From positions 123,159,498 through 123,223,497 of the forward strand of contig JAYESD010000008.1 of assembly GCA_036927565.1 (NCBI GenBank): a stretch of 64,000 bases of DNA, written 5' to 3'. A program made the translations under genes and the position numbers. Within the stretch, counting starts at the first letter, position 1, and every line of letters starts with the position of its first letter. A model generated the notes under the pieces. It was not told the DNA's origin. It made no database searches and worked only from the letters and a program-made list of their open reading frames with translations. Source of the DNA: Tuctoria greenei. Taxonomy: Eukaryota > Streptophyta > Magnoliopsida > Poales > Poaceae. This document shows positions 49,081 through 59,640 of this stretch, in pieces.

Positions 49081-50004
49081 GCCACCCCATTTTGTTGAGA
49101 GGAGTAGGGGGCGAGAACTCATGCTTGATTCCTTCTTCATCCAAAAACTCTTCAACTTTAGGGTTCTTGAACTCGGTGCCGTTGTCACTCCTTATAGTCT
49201 TGGTTATTAAGGAGAACTCATTTTGAGCTCTCCTCAAGTATTTCTTGAGGACACCTCGAGTCTCTCTCTTGTCATGTAAAAAGAACATATATGTGAAACG
49301 GGAAAAATCATCAACAATTACAAGACTATATTTGTTACCACCAATGCTTATGTAGGCGATTAGACCTAAGAGGTCCATGTGTAGAAGCTCCAATGGTCTT
49401 GTTGTCGACATGATGTTCTTGGATGGATGTTGAGCTCCAACTTGATTTTCGGCTTGACATGCGCTACATGGCCTATCCTTTTCAAACACAACATTATTTA
49501 AACCACGGATGTGCTCGCCCTTAAGAAGTTTTTGCAAATTCCTCATCCCAACATGGGCTAGTCTTCTCTGCCAAAGCCACCCCATGTTGGTTTTGCCATT
49601 AAGCAGGTGTCAAGTTGGGCTTTATCCACGGAGAAACATACAAGATAGAGCTTTCTCTTGAGCACACCCTTAAAAGCAATTGAGTTATTACTCCTTCTTG
49701 TGACGGTCACACCCTCATTAGTGAAAAGACAATTATAACCTTTAACACATAGTTGTTATATGGACAAAAGGTTATAACCAAGTGAATTGACATGTAAAAC
49801 ATTGGAAATAGTATGATTAGGGGACATAACGTACTAGTGCCAAGGATTTTTCCTTGGCTATTGCCCCCGAAGTATATTCCCTCGCTTGGATCATCACTTT
49901 TCTCATACATCACAAACATCTTCCTCTCTCCTGTCATATCATTTGTGCATCCACTATAAATGACCCACTTAGTCCCATCGGAGGTGTATGCCTACAAAAT
50001 ATAG
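49081..50004 (-). pseudogene. Sirevirus A protease and integrase core
   Basis: The protease motif near 49938-49960 reads VIYSGCTNDMTGER, so the catalytic Asp of the usual DSG is Tyr (GAT to TAT). The pre-integrase finger has WQRRLAHVGMRNLQKLLKGEH and CSACQAENQ (49440-49580). The core has LELLHMDLLG (first Asp, near 49375) and IRSDNGTEFKN (second Asp, near 49180). The third acidic residue lies beyond the solo LTR. The spacer at 49586-49700 has lost its frame. Confidence 0.88.
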
Positions 50005-51770
50005 TTAAGCCTTGGTTTTAGGTACCCAAGTGGTGTTGGGTCCTTCGATGTCAGTCAAGAGGCACTTGGGCACACACACGCAAGGTTTTAGACTCTTGCG
50101 GAGTGGCGCAACATACCTAGCATAAGGCTTACCAAATTTGTTCCTCAATAATACATATGAAGCATCAAAATCATGGAACAATGGATGAGGTTTATTTAGG
50201 CTTGTTTTTTTAAGTAGCAATGTTCTTTTCTTTTTTTGTTGTGGTATGAACCTTCTTTGACAAAAACAATCAAGTCTTTTGCATTCTTGGGAGTCTTAGC
50301 ACTTTGTTTCCTCTCCCTAGAATAGCCAAGACTATCTTTGACAAGAGGGTGTCTTGTGTGGGTGCATGCACTATGGGCATATGCCATCTTATCCTTGTCA
50401 AAGATGCCACCTTTTGGTGCTTGCTTGTTTTGTGCAACTTTAAGCTCATCTTTTAGTTTCAGGATCAAGTTAGAGCACTTGCTAACTTGAGATGTTTCGA
50501 ATTTGACATTTGTGGAAGGTGAACTTTTTGAGAATGAAGGTGCATTGACCTTGAGAGACTCCACGTGTGTTTCAAGGATCTTGTTAAATTTTTTCAAGCT
50601 AACAAGTTTATCCTTTAGCACAATTGTAGTGTTCTCAAGATTTGAGCAAGTTTCCTTGGTCAAAGCGAGTGCATGCTTAAGTGCATTGCCTTTTTCTATT
50701 TCAAGATCCAAGAGCTCCTCAAACTCTTGACATATCTCCTTTTGTTGGATGAGCATGTCCTCTTGACAGTTGATGAGCCCCTCCTTCTCAAATATCCCAT
50801 CTGATAACAACTTCAATCTTTTCAAGGTGCTCTTACTCATATATTTAAGCATGTCTTCATTTTCACTACCGCAATCAAAATTATCAAGTGATGAAATTTA
50901 AGAAGATGGTTTAGATTTCACCTTCTTTATTCCCTCCTTGGCCATGAGGCATGTTGGTCTTGAGCTCTCCAAGTTTGGGAAGATCTTGTTCTCCATGACA
51001 GATCTCTTCATGGAAATTGTTGCCTTTCTCTTCTTCCTTGTCGGAGGAGTCTTCATTTGAATCCCAGTCCTTCCCAAGGTGGGCTTATACTGATTGCTTC
51101 TTCTACTTGAAGAATTTCTTCTCTTGGGACTTGCCCTCCTTCTTCTTCTTGTTTTCTTCATGTAGGCAATCCACAATGATGTGGCCATATTCCTCACAAC
51201 TGTAACAAGCCCTCTTTGCTCTTATCTTGGAATTGTCCTTTTTCTTGCTATCATGATGGTATCTCCCCCTTCTCCTTCTCATCATTCTCTTGAACTTGTT
51301 GATGAAGAGTCCCTCTTCCTCATCGGTGTTGAGGCTCTCGTCATCACTTTCTTCTTGTTCTTGGGATCTAGATGATGTTGCCTTGAATGCAAAATCTTTC
51401 TTCTTTGAGGAGGTGAGATTTTGGAGGTCGCTGCAGAACATGGCTTCTCGCTCCATCATCTCATGGTTGGTGATTCTCCCTAGCACTTCTACCGGAATTA
51501 TGTTGTAGAATCTCGGACTCTCATGAATCAATGAGCAAAGAGCGACATTTCGAGGCATGAATGTCCGAATCATCCTCTTTACCACTTCATGTTCCGTCCA
51601 TCGGGTGCATTCGTAGGAACGACTCTTGTTTATGAGCACCTTGAGGCAGTTGTACATGTATTGGGGGGTCTCACCATACATAATGGTGAACCTCCCAAGT
51701 TCTCCCTCGATTATCTCAATCTTCGCCTCCCTTATGACACGGTTCCCCACATGTGCCATCTTGAGGTATC
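50005..51770 (-). pseudogene. Sirevirus A gag, central and C-terminal part
   Basis: Minus strand: capsid-like REAKIEIIEGELGRF and ETPQYMYNCLKVLI (51600-51720), NHEMMEREAMF near 51450, an acidic stretch, basic residues and a CX2CX4HX4C knuckle, CYSCEEYGHIIVDC, at about 51165-51206. After a frame break near 51100 comes a Lys/Glu/Leu-rich coiled-coil-like region (50400-50850) and a linker with SYVLLRNKFGKPYARYV near 50140 that leads to the protease. Its N-terminal part is at 54846-55345; the CRM-like element separates them. Confidence 0.85.
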
Positions 51771-51775
51771 CCATA

Positions 51776-52278
51776 TGATGAGTAGGTTTAGGCCCGATGT
51801 TCCGAAAGGTATGTCGATTGGGGTGGAGAACTCGACGTTGATGATCCGCGGCACTCGAGCGGTTCGAGTACCCCTCACTCACTATACCACGGCTCCGTTG
51901 GTTATCAACCGTGCTGCACACGCTTGACCTCGCCAAGAAGGCTAATCCCTGCAAGTGCAACCGAGAACATGAGCAAGAACGTCGAAGACACGATCAGAAA
52001 ATCGCGAAGTTGGGGTCTCACAAACCGTAGAACGGCGATATTATTGATCTAAGCAAAACCCACCGAATATGACCGGCGGTTGCAGTATTTATAAGTTAGG
52101 GTTCGACCAAAACACGATTAGACGTGTCCCTGATGGACTCCTACGGGATACAAGGCCCAAAGGCCCGATTCGGTGGCGCAGCACCGGACAGAAATCTGGA
52201 CTCGACTTGTTTCGACCATTCCCAATGACTCCGGAAGAATTTTGAGGTGGGACCAGAACCATTGGAAAGTTTATCTTC
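51776..52278 (-). mobile_element. 3' LTR of the CRM-like element, missing its start
   Basis: The segment 52017-52278 is a direct repeat of about 54229-54490 (blocks such as GAACGGCGATATTATTGATC and GGGATACAAGGCCCAAAGGC). The part 51776-52016 has no counterpart in the other copy. The first approximately 355 bp of the LTR (present at 54490-54845) are absent; integrase runs directly into the LTR near 52278. Confidence 0.8.
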
Positions 52279-53599
52279 TTCTTCTCCCAAGTACGGTCGC
52301 AAATATAAAATGTTAAATGTAGGACTAACCCCAAAATCGGGAGGCAATTCAAGCTTATATGCATTATCATTAATCTTTTCAACGATCTTAAAAGGACCAG
52401 CAGCTCGTGGCATAAGTTTAGATTTTCTCATGTCGGGAAATAGCTCTTTTCTCAAATGTAACCACACCAAATCACCTGGTTCAAGTTTTAGTTCTTTTCT
52501 ACCTTTACTACCTGCAATCCTATACTTCTCATTCATCATTTCAATATTTTTCTTTGTAGTTTCATGCATCTTAAGAATGAATTCAGATCGTTGTGTAGCA
52601 TCCAAATTTATAGTTTCAGAAGGAGGCAAAGGTAGTAAATCAATAGGAGCACGTGGATTGAAACCATACACTACCTGGAATGGACTTACCTTTGTTGTGG
52701 AGTGAACGGATCTGTTGTAAGCAAATTCTATATGTGGTAAACACTCCTCCCACAGCTTCAAATTTGTTTTCAAGACAGCCCGCAACATAGTGGATAAAGT
52801 ACGATTAACTACCTCGGTCTGTCCATCCGTTTGTGGGTGACATGTAGTTGAAAACAGCAACTTGGTTCCCAATTTATACCACAAAGTTCTCCTAAAATGA
52901 CTTAAAAATTTTGCATCATGATCAGAAACAATGGTATTTGGCACACCATGTAAACGAACAATTTCCGTCATAAATAAATCAGCAATGTGTGAGGCATTAT
53001 CATTCTTATGACAAGGTATAAAGTGTGCCATTTGGAAAAACGATCAACAACTACAAAAATACTATCCCTCTCCCTCTTAGTCCTAGGCAATCCCAAAACA
53101 AAGTCCATAGAAATATCCTCCCAAGGTACACTAGGAACAGGAAGAGGCATATAAAGACCATGTGGGTTAAGGCGAGACTTAGCTTTGTTGCACATAGTGC
53201 ATCGTGACACTTAGCGCTCGACATCATGCCTCATCTTTGGCCAAAAGAAGTGTGTCGACAGCACGTCTTCAATTTTCTTCACTCCAAAATGTCCTATCAA
53301 ACCTCCTCCATGTGCTTCCTACAAAAGTAATAGACGAACGGAGCTAGCTGGAATGCATAGCTTGTTAGCACGATAGAGGAGACCCTCTCGCAGCACATAT
53401 TTATTCCAAGTTCTTCCTTCTCTACAATTTTCAAAAGCATCTTTGAAGTCCAAATCAGTAGGATATAATGCTTTAATTGTTTCCAAACCAAAGATTTTAT
53501 GATCAAGTTGGGACAGCATGGTATAACGCCTATATAATGCATCGGCAATGATACTTTCCTTCCCTTTCTTATGCTTAGTGATGTATGGAAACGACTCTA
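52260..53599 (-). pseudogene. CRM-like integrase
   Basis: Minus strand, N to C: finger residues with CTMCNKAKSRLNPHG near 53190, EDISMDFVLGLP (first Asp) near 53110, VSDHDAKFLSHF (second Asp) near 52920, HPQTDGQTEVVNRTL (Glu) near 52830, AYNRSVHSTTKVSPFQVVYG, then a basic stretch and a GPY/F-like end with AAGPFKIVEKINDNAYKLEL and FNILYLRPYLGEEEDKL near 52290. A frame break at about 53025-53031 and several shifts upstream inactivate it. No chromodomain is seen before the frame enters LTR sequence. Confidence 0.88.
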
Positions 53600-54218
53600 T
53601 GAACTCAATCCATTTAGCATGTCATTTATTCAGATTGGTTTGACACTTAAGATACTTCAATGATTCATGATCGGAATGTATGACAAACTCCTTAGACCAA
53701 AGATAATGTTGTCAAGTTTGTAATACACGCACTAAGGCATACAATTCCTTATCATAAGCAGAATAATTCAGAGAAGGTCCTTGAAGTTTTTCACTAAAGA
53801 AAGCAACGGGTTTACCTCCTTGTATGAGAACGCTGCCAATACCAATGCCGCTTGCATCACATTCTAGCTCAAAGGTCTTGTCAAAATCAGGAAGTTGTAG
53901 TAATGGTGCTTGTGTAAGCTTCAATTTGAGAGTATCAAAAGCTTGTTGATGATGTTCGCCCCATTGAAATGGAACTCCCTTCTTCGTTAGCTCATGTAGA
54001 GGTGATGCAATGGTGCTGAAATCCCGCACAAAGCGCTGATAAAAACCTGCAAGACCATGAAAACTGCGAACTTGTGTGACGGTTGTTGGGGCTGGCCAGC
54101 TGGTGATTGCTTCAATTTTTGCCTCATCTATCTCAATTCCCTGTGTGGAAACGACATAGCCAAGAAACAAGACTCGATTGGTGCAAAAGACGCACTTTTC
54201 GAGGTTACCAAACAAACC
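53600..54218 (-). pseudogene. CRM-like RT C-terminus and RNase H
   Basis: The frame starts at FGNLEKCVFC, the RT segment just after the catalytic box, so the active site is deleted. It continues with FLGYVVSTQGIEIDEAKIEA and FHGLAGFYQRFVRDFST. RNase H follows with FELECDASGIGIGSVLIQ (catalytic Asp kept) and NYSAYDKELYALVRVL near 53740. A stop near 53712 breaks it. LTR sequence begins immediately upstream at about 54219. Confidence 0.88.
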
Positions 54219-54845
54219 TGCATCTCACAAACCATAGAACGGCGATATTATTGATCTAAGCAAAACCCACCGAATATGACCGGCGGCTGCAGTATTTATA
54301 GGCTAGGGTTCGAACGAAACACAATTAGACGCGTCCCTAATGGACTCTTACGGGATACAAGGCCCAAAGGCCCGATTCAGTGGCGCAGCACCAGACAGAA
54401 ATCTGGATTCGACTTGTTTCGACCATTCCAATGACTCCGAATGAATTTTGAGGTGGGACCAGAACCATTGGGAAGTTTATCTTCTCCTCCTTCCGTGCAT
54501 ATGTAGAATGTCGAAAACGGAGTCCGTATGCCTCCTGGGCGTCCGTTTTAAGTTGAACTGCTCCTGGACTCCGAGTTGAACTCGAGTCCGAGTTGTAAAC
54601 TGTTTCCATCAACTTGTGGACGTCCCAGCGGGTTCTCCAAGCTCCCAAGGCATCTTTCCTTCACTTGCTGATCTTCTCCACTATTCCTTATAACAATTAA
54701 ATCATCACATAGCAATCTATTCTCAAACTCACATACAAAAGAAGTTAGGAATGGATTCACCTGCTGATTTAATAACCCTGCTCGTGCTCTTGTGATTGGT
54801 CCTTGCAGTTCAATGTGCGTCTCCGCTGTTGTGATGTCCTCATCA
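54219..54845 (-). mobile_element. 5' LTR of the CRM-like element, missing its end
   Basis: It begins TGATGAGGACATC on the minus strand at 54845 and keeps about 620 bp. The first third encodes a peptide like the pol C-terminus of this family (GPITRARAGLLNQQVNPF near 54790), which shows that pol normally reads into the 3' LTR. The last approximately 240 bp and the PBS are deleted and RT follows directly. Confidence 0.8.
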
Positions 54846-55411
54846 CCATATGTCCTTGGCGACCTCCAACCTATTAATTCGGTTGAACTCCTCTCGAGTC
54901 AAGGAGGAGGTGATCACTCGTACCGCTCGAGCATTGCGGTGAGTAGGATAACTTGCTCCGGGGTAATGTCTTCCTCATTCTTGGGAAGATGAACACCTGT
55001 CAAAACAATTTGCCACAAGCTGGGGTTTCAGGAAATGAGGTGCATCTTCATGTAATGCTTCCACATATTGTAATCATTTCCATCAAGTTGGGGAGGTTTC
55101 CGAACAGGAATAGACAAGTAATGATTGCTAGAAGTTAGACGCTCATAATTGTATGGATATCGGGTGTAGTCTTGTGAACCACTCCCATAGATGTCCTCGG
55201 TCTCATTGGTCACCTTGGTCTCCTTATTGGGAAGACCTAGCTTCTCATAAAGTCGTGCTTTGAGTTGGCGAACTTCTTTGTCATCATTTGGATCATCTTG
55301 AAGCGCATCGACGTTCTTCGTCTTGTTATCTCCATCAACGATCACTGGGACCTCATTTCACCCCTTCCGACAGTCTCTTTCCGTGTGGTTAGATTATTGA
55401 TGGAGAAACCT
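54846..55411 (-). pseudogene. Sirevirus A gag, N-terminal part
   Basis: Minus strand: a charged leader (DDKEVRQLKARLYEKLGLP near 55270) and then the Sirevirus gag signature YNYERLTSSNHYLSIPVR, KPPQLDGNDYNMWKH and, in shifted frames, LTREEFNRI with EVAKDIW next to the insertion site at 54850. It would continue at 51770. A stop near 55028 and further shifts break it. The start codon is uncertain. Confidence 0.82.
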
Positions 55412-55425
55412 ACTTTGATACCAAA
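55412..55425 (-). promoter_or_regulatory. primer-binding site of Sirevirus A
   Basis: On the minus strand TTTGGTATCAAAG lies right after the 5' LTR end ACTTTCA, matching the tRNA-Met-type core TGGTATCA with a changed 3' part. Confidence 0.8.
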
Positions 55426-57060
55426 TGAAAGTTGCCTAGAGGGGGTGAATAGGCAAAATGACTTGAAATCACTTAATCAAACAAGATTAAATCTTTGAGA
55501 CCGAACTAGTCCACTCAATACATAGGGAAAATCTAAAAACTTGATTTCTACAAGTTATTTGCGGATTTTAGTTCAACAAAAGATAGATACCATGTCTAGT
55601 AACCTAATACAACTTAGATTAACAAGTGTGAGCAAATAGGTTGCAAGATTTCAATGAAGAACAATATGAAGAACGATATGAACCCGAAAAGCAGTTATAG
55701 TGAATAGCGGAAAGTAAAGCAACAAGTGAGACACGGTTTATCCTGTGGTTTATCTTCACAAAGAAGCCTACATCCATGTTTAGAAGTCAACAAAAGGACC
55801 GGGTATCACTTGACTCTCTTCTCACCAAGCCACACAAAAGGTCTACTTGGTTTACACTAATCACAAGGGTAATCACCAATTTCTTGGAGCTTCACACAAG
55901 CTGAGGATCCCACAAATGATTCACAACAAGGAGCACGTGAAGCTCAACTGGCACAAGCCACGAAAAGCAACACCAAGTGCAAGAGATTAAACTGAGAGCC
56001 AAAGCAAGACGATCTTCCTTCTCCCCCTTTCCCAAACCCTAATCTTCTCAACATTGGGTTCTAGAGGGCATGTAGGTGGAGTAGAAGGCATAGGATGGCT
56101 CAAGGAAACTTGTGGCGGCACTAGGGTTCCAGATATTTCAAATGGGGGTCGGGGGGGTCTCCTTTATATAGGGGTCCCGACATCTAACCGTTACCAGCAT
56201 TCAACGTGTGGACTAGTGCGGCCAGGTCGCCAGACTAGTCTGGCCTATAGGATCCACGCAATGTCACAACTTGCAGAGGGTGACACACCCTCCAACGTTT
56301 TAATTTCAAATGGTCGTGGCACACCGGACTAATCTGGGCAACAACGGACTTATTCGAACTACAACAAAATGTCTTGGCCCGTCTAAAAATGGACAAGTCT
56401 GGAGACACCGGACTAGTCCGGCCAACTGGGGCAGACAAGTCCAGCCTATAGGACATAGCCTTAGGAACCCCTTCTCTCTAAATACCATAGACTAGTCCAC
56501 CTCAAAACGGACAAGTCCGAAGTACAACAATAACCTTTCATTCGAGCGAAAATGGACTACTCTATCATTTTCGAACCAGTCTAGCCTCTCTGGCGGACAA
56601 GTCCGACATCCTAGGACTTAGCTCCTTAGGATCTCAGCAAATGTAGAACGGACTAGTGCATCCCAAAATGGACAAGTCCGAACTCACACAAAAACTCTTA
56701 GTCCGGCCCAAAACAGACTACTCTGACTTACCCGTACTAGTCCAGCCCTGAGGCCCGGACATGTCGGGTCTCCTGGGAATTCTCTCAACATGGATTCTCA
56801 CTTAGGTTTTATCAAAACCACGACTTTGGTCCCACTTCTATGATCTCAATTCACTCGATACACACACCCTTACACACATAAGACTAGACTAAACTCAACA
56901 CATAAGAAACCCTAATTTCTATACTTGAGTCTTCAACGCCCGTTTCATCTTTTCCTTTTGAAGGATTTTCTTTCTTTTGAGTCATCAACTGAGCTCATTA
57001 GTCTCTTAATTTGTCATCATCAATCATCCAAAGCCCACGGGATGCCTAGATGCACTTTCA
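55426..57060 (-). mobile_element. 5' LTR of Sirevirus A, 1,635 bp
   Basis: On + it starts TGAAAGTTGCCTAGAG and ends GATGCACTTTCA. Sense-strand core promoter: TATATAAAGG, complementary to CCTTTATATA at 56161-56170. The U3 half (56.2-56.8 kb) is packed with GGACTAGTCC, GGACAAGTCC and variants. Its outer flank is GGGAC. Confidence 0.93.
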
Positions 57061-57359
57061 GGGACTCGTGGTTGCGTTGTAACATGGCCTCGGGGCAAAG
57101 TAGCAGCGATGCAGCGCTGCACGATGGAGCTGCTGCTCACAGAACCAAATGAAGCGGGTGCTTCATGGGGGGAGGGACCAAAACAGAGGGAGCAAGGAAA
57201 CGAAGGCAAGCAAGAAGCCAGAGTGTGGATGATGGCAACCTTGGGGTGGGCTGTGGCCAGACTGGAGCCTTGTCTCAGTGGACATGCAAGTTCCCTCAGT
57301 GGTGCATGGTGAGAGCAACAAAAATAGAGCATGTGACATCAGGTTGGTAAGTTTGCTTG
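57061..57359. other. flank right of Sirevirus A, unassigned
   Basis: Moderately GC-rich with no recognised gene. It should be the continuation of whatever Sirevirus A entered (the Tekay-like LTR at 15.15-16.77 kb), but I see no block that proves it. Confidence 0.35.
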
Positions 57360-57419
57360 GTGCCACTTACAGGCGGTGTCCACCACTTCCTCTTTTCCTT
57401 ATTCTTCTTAATTCCTTTT

Positions 57420-57650
57420 GCCGCCAAGCCCTCCCCCACCGCCGCCAAGCCCTCACCCTCGCCATTCTTACCCTCGCCATCCTTACCGTCGTTGTCTGCA
57501 CTCTCTCTGTCCTTACCATCGTTGTCTGCACCCTCGTCGTCCTCTCCCTCACTGTCCTCACCCATGTTGTCCTCTTCCTCACCGTCCTCGCCCTCGCCGT
57601 CCTCTCCCTTGCCGTCTCTGCTGAGCGCTACCCTCACCCTCGCCGTCACC
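57420..57650. repeat. degenerate GC-rich minisatellite (CTCRCCNTC type)
   Basis: Short units such as CTCGCCGTCCTC, CTCACCGTCCTC and CTTACCGTCGTTGTC repeat with a base of multiples of 3, which keeps several frames open (Glu/Gly/Asp-rich on minus, Leu/Val/Ser-rich on +). The open frames are a result of the repeat, not evidence for a gene. Confidence 0.75.
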
Positions 57651-57705
57651 GTCAATGCCGAGTGCTGTCCTTGAGGTCGCTGTCGAGTGTTGCCCTCGAA
57701 GTATG

Positions 57706-58075
57706 GATTTTCTGCTCTTTGTATTGTTACTTTGTGTAGATTTTCTGTATGTGATATCTCAAAATGCATCAAAGTTACTATGTACCATTACTTTCTATAG
57801 ATTTTCTGCTCTTTGTATTGTTACTTTGGATAGATTTTCTATATGTGATATCTCAGAATGCATCAAAGTTATGATGTATTGTTACTTTCTATAGATTTTC
57901 TGCTCTTTGTATTGTTGCTTTGTGTAGATTTTCTATATGTGATATCTCAGAATGCATCAAAGTTACTTTGTATTGTTACTTTCTATATATTTTTTGCTCT
58001 TTGTATTGTTACTTTGTGTAGATTTTCTATATGTTCATATATGCTCTTTGGACTGTTATTTTTTATCTCTTAGAA
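57706..58075. repeat. 94-bp tandem repeat, nearly four copies
   Basis: The string GATTTTCTGCTCTTTGTATTG starts at 57706 and recurs at 57800, 57894 and, degraded, about 57988. Units include ATGTGATATCTCAGAATGCA. Each unit also has an internal half-repeat around TAGATTTTCT. Confidence 0.9.
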
Positions 58076-58524
58076 TGTTCGTATGTGATATTTTTACTTT
58101 GTATAGATTATGAATGTGGGTTCCATGTCCTTGATTGTAAATAAGACTATGTAGAATTTATCAGTCGTCCTTGATGGTTATGATAGTTTCCTCCCTCTCT
58201 ATCTTTATAGACAATTTTTGCTCTCGATCTAGATTGAAGTTTGATGGTAGAGTACTGCAGGCCCCTAAGGTTGGTTAGAATTTCTTATTTTAGATATTTT
58301 CCAGCTATACATTGTGTGACAAAACATTGATGCTCAAATCAGATTATCTTATTTTTGAAGCTTAAAGCTGGAAACAAAGAAGACGTTCATGCTACAAAGT
58401 GGGGAACTTCAACAATAACGTCTTCCAGATTGCAGTTTGAAAAGCTTGGTTAAATGATTGCAGCTCGATTTAGATTAAAAGAGACACATCCAGTTCCTAT
58501 TCATTGCAATGTTAGGAAGAAAAG

Positions 58525-58690
58525 ATATGAATTGCAATGTATGAACTATGAATATTAAATGCGAGCTGAGAGAAACTATGAATTGCTATGTATAATTGAA
58601 CTATATTTTGCAATGTAGACACTATGAATTGCAATGTATGAAGCTATGGTTTGCAATGTATGAACTATAACTTGCAATGTATAAACTATG
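58525..58690. repeat. 20-22 bp minisatellite (CTATGAATTGCAATGTATGAA type)
   Basis: About seven imperfect units of the form CTATGAATTGCAATGTATG, with some lost in the middle. Non-coding. Confidence 0.8.
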
Positions 58691-58779
58691 AAAATTATTT
58701 AATATATTTGTGATTTCTATTATTTAAATTTGATCTGGAACTTAGAAATAATAGGGTTTTATTATTTCTAGTACCCGCG

Positions 58780-59014
58780 TGAGATAATGAATCACCACAG
58801 TCGAAGTTGTACGTTAGGATCCACTTGAGATAATGCATCATCACAGGTAGGACGTTGTACATAAACAACCACCTATGGACAATCATAGCACAGACGGTTT
58901 CTAGAGCCGCCTGTGAAAAATGGCCGATTTTCACAAGCTTTTAGTTTCATACGGTTTTGAAATCCGCTTGTGATAATGTATTCATAGCCGCCTGTGATAA
59001 AGCTTATTGTAGTA
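58780..59014. mobile_element. CACTA-like transposon terminus (right end)
   Basis: Subterminal repeats of the type TTCACAGGCGG / CCGCCTGTGAAAA occur in both orientations (58890, 58908, 58960, 58988), and the stretch ends TTATTGTAGTA, one base from the expected TTATTGTAGTG. The left end is not found; ACAGGCGG near 57371 might belong to it, which would place the repeat fields inside the element. Distinct from the CACTA family at 11.4-13.5 kb. Confidence 0.55.
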
Positions 59015-59640
59015 GTCATACTTTCATTTGCATGTCCGCTTGTAGCCTTGAGGAGACTCTTCGGCATCTGCACTTTTCCTTTTTTATCAAAATGGTAGGA
59101 CTGCTGCAAATTTCCACAGCCCGCCAATCACAAGCCAATAAACATGGGAATTGAATCAAATTATAGGGTTTCGGAAGTAGGAACCTACAAAATTTTGCAG
59201 CAGCAGGCACTCCTATAATAGAAATCTACAGCTAAACTTGCTGGCCACATTTTTCATTAAGATATAAGTTACAGTACTACATCCTAGAATGACCAATGAA
59301 ATAAGAAAAACATGCACAACAAAAAATACTTAATACACAATGAAAAGACAGGAGAATAGCTACACATCTTACTCTATGGCCAGAGTCGGACATATAGTGC
59401 TGCTCAAAAAACACTACCCAGTTAAGTTCGATAACACACATATAATCAAAAGCAATGTTAGAGAGCTATATGGAAAGTGATTCTAAAGTATGTTGGAAAA
59501 TACACATGTCATGCAATTAATTTGATGATCCGAAACGTCAAAACGACTAGAACAGATCAACTAGCAGTCAACATGAACAGTGCTAGTATTACACAAACAA
59601 GAACTGAAACAAATGCGAATAAATCACTCATAAAATAAAT
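59015..59640. other. AT-rich unassigned sequence
   Basis: No convincing ORF or terminal repeat. It may include the far end of the copia C LTR, whose left edge I could not place. Confidence 0.4.

Larger units (their letters stand above)
51776..54845 (-). mobile_element. CRM-like chromovirus (Ty3/gypsy) nested in Sirevirus A gag, 3,070 bp
   Basis: On + the termini are TGATGAG and CTCATCA, a perfect 7-bp inverted repeat, with a perfect target duplication CCATA at 51771-51775 and 54846-54850. Inside, on minus: partial LTR, RT C-terminus, RNase H, integrase, partial LTR. gag, protease, most of RT and the PBS are missing. An LTR beginning TGATGAGGACATC that also encodes the pol C-terminus is what I associate with CRM (centromeric) elements; the integrase sequence looks alike, but placement needs a tree. 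Confidence 0.8.
16772..57060 (-). mobile_element. Sirevirus A (Ty1/copia), host of six nested insertions
   Basis: Direct LTRs at both ends (1,649 and 1,635 bp), PBS inside the right LTR, purine tracts inside the left LTR, and gag, protease, integrase, RT, RNase H and an env-like ORF in the expected order on the minus strand. Coding pieces on either side of the insertions join at matching codons, which shows they were one element. Removing insertions at 19361-28919, 30113-40027, 40039 to about 42255, 44237-46680, 47610-49080 and 51776-54845 leaves about 11.6 kb. Flanks are GGGGA (left) and GGGAC (right), so a target duplication is at best imperfect. All genes are broken. Confidence 0.88.

Noticed and set aside
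57278..57739. Acidic (Glu/Gly/Asp) or Leu/Val-rich ORFs of about 150 residues
   Set aside because: They are translations of a simple GC-rich minisatellite with a unit that preserves frame; no start context or family match.
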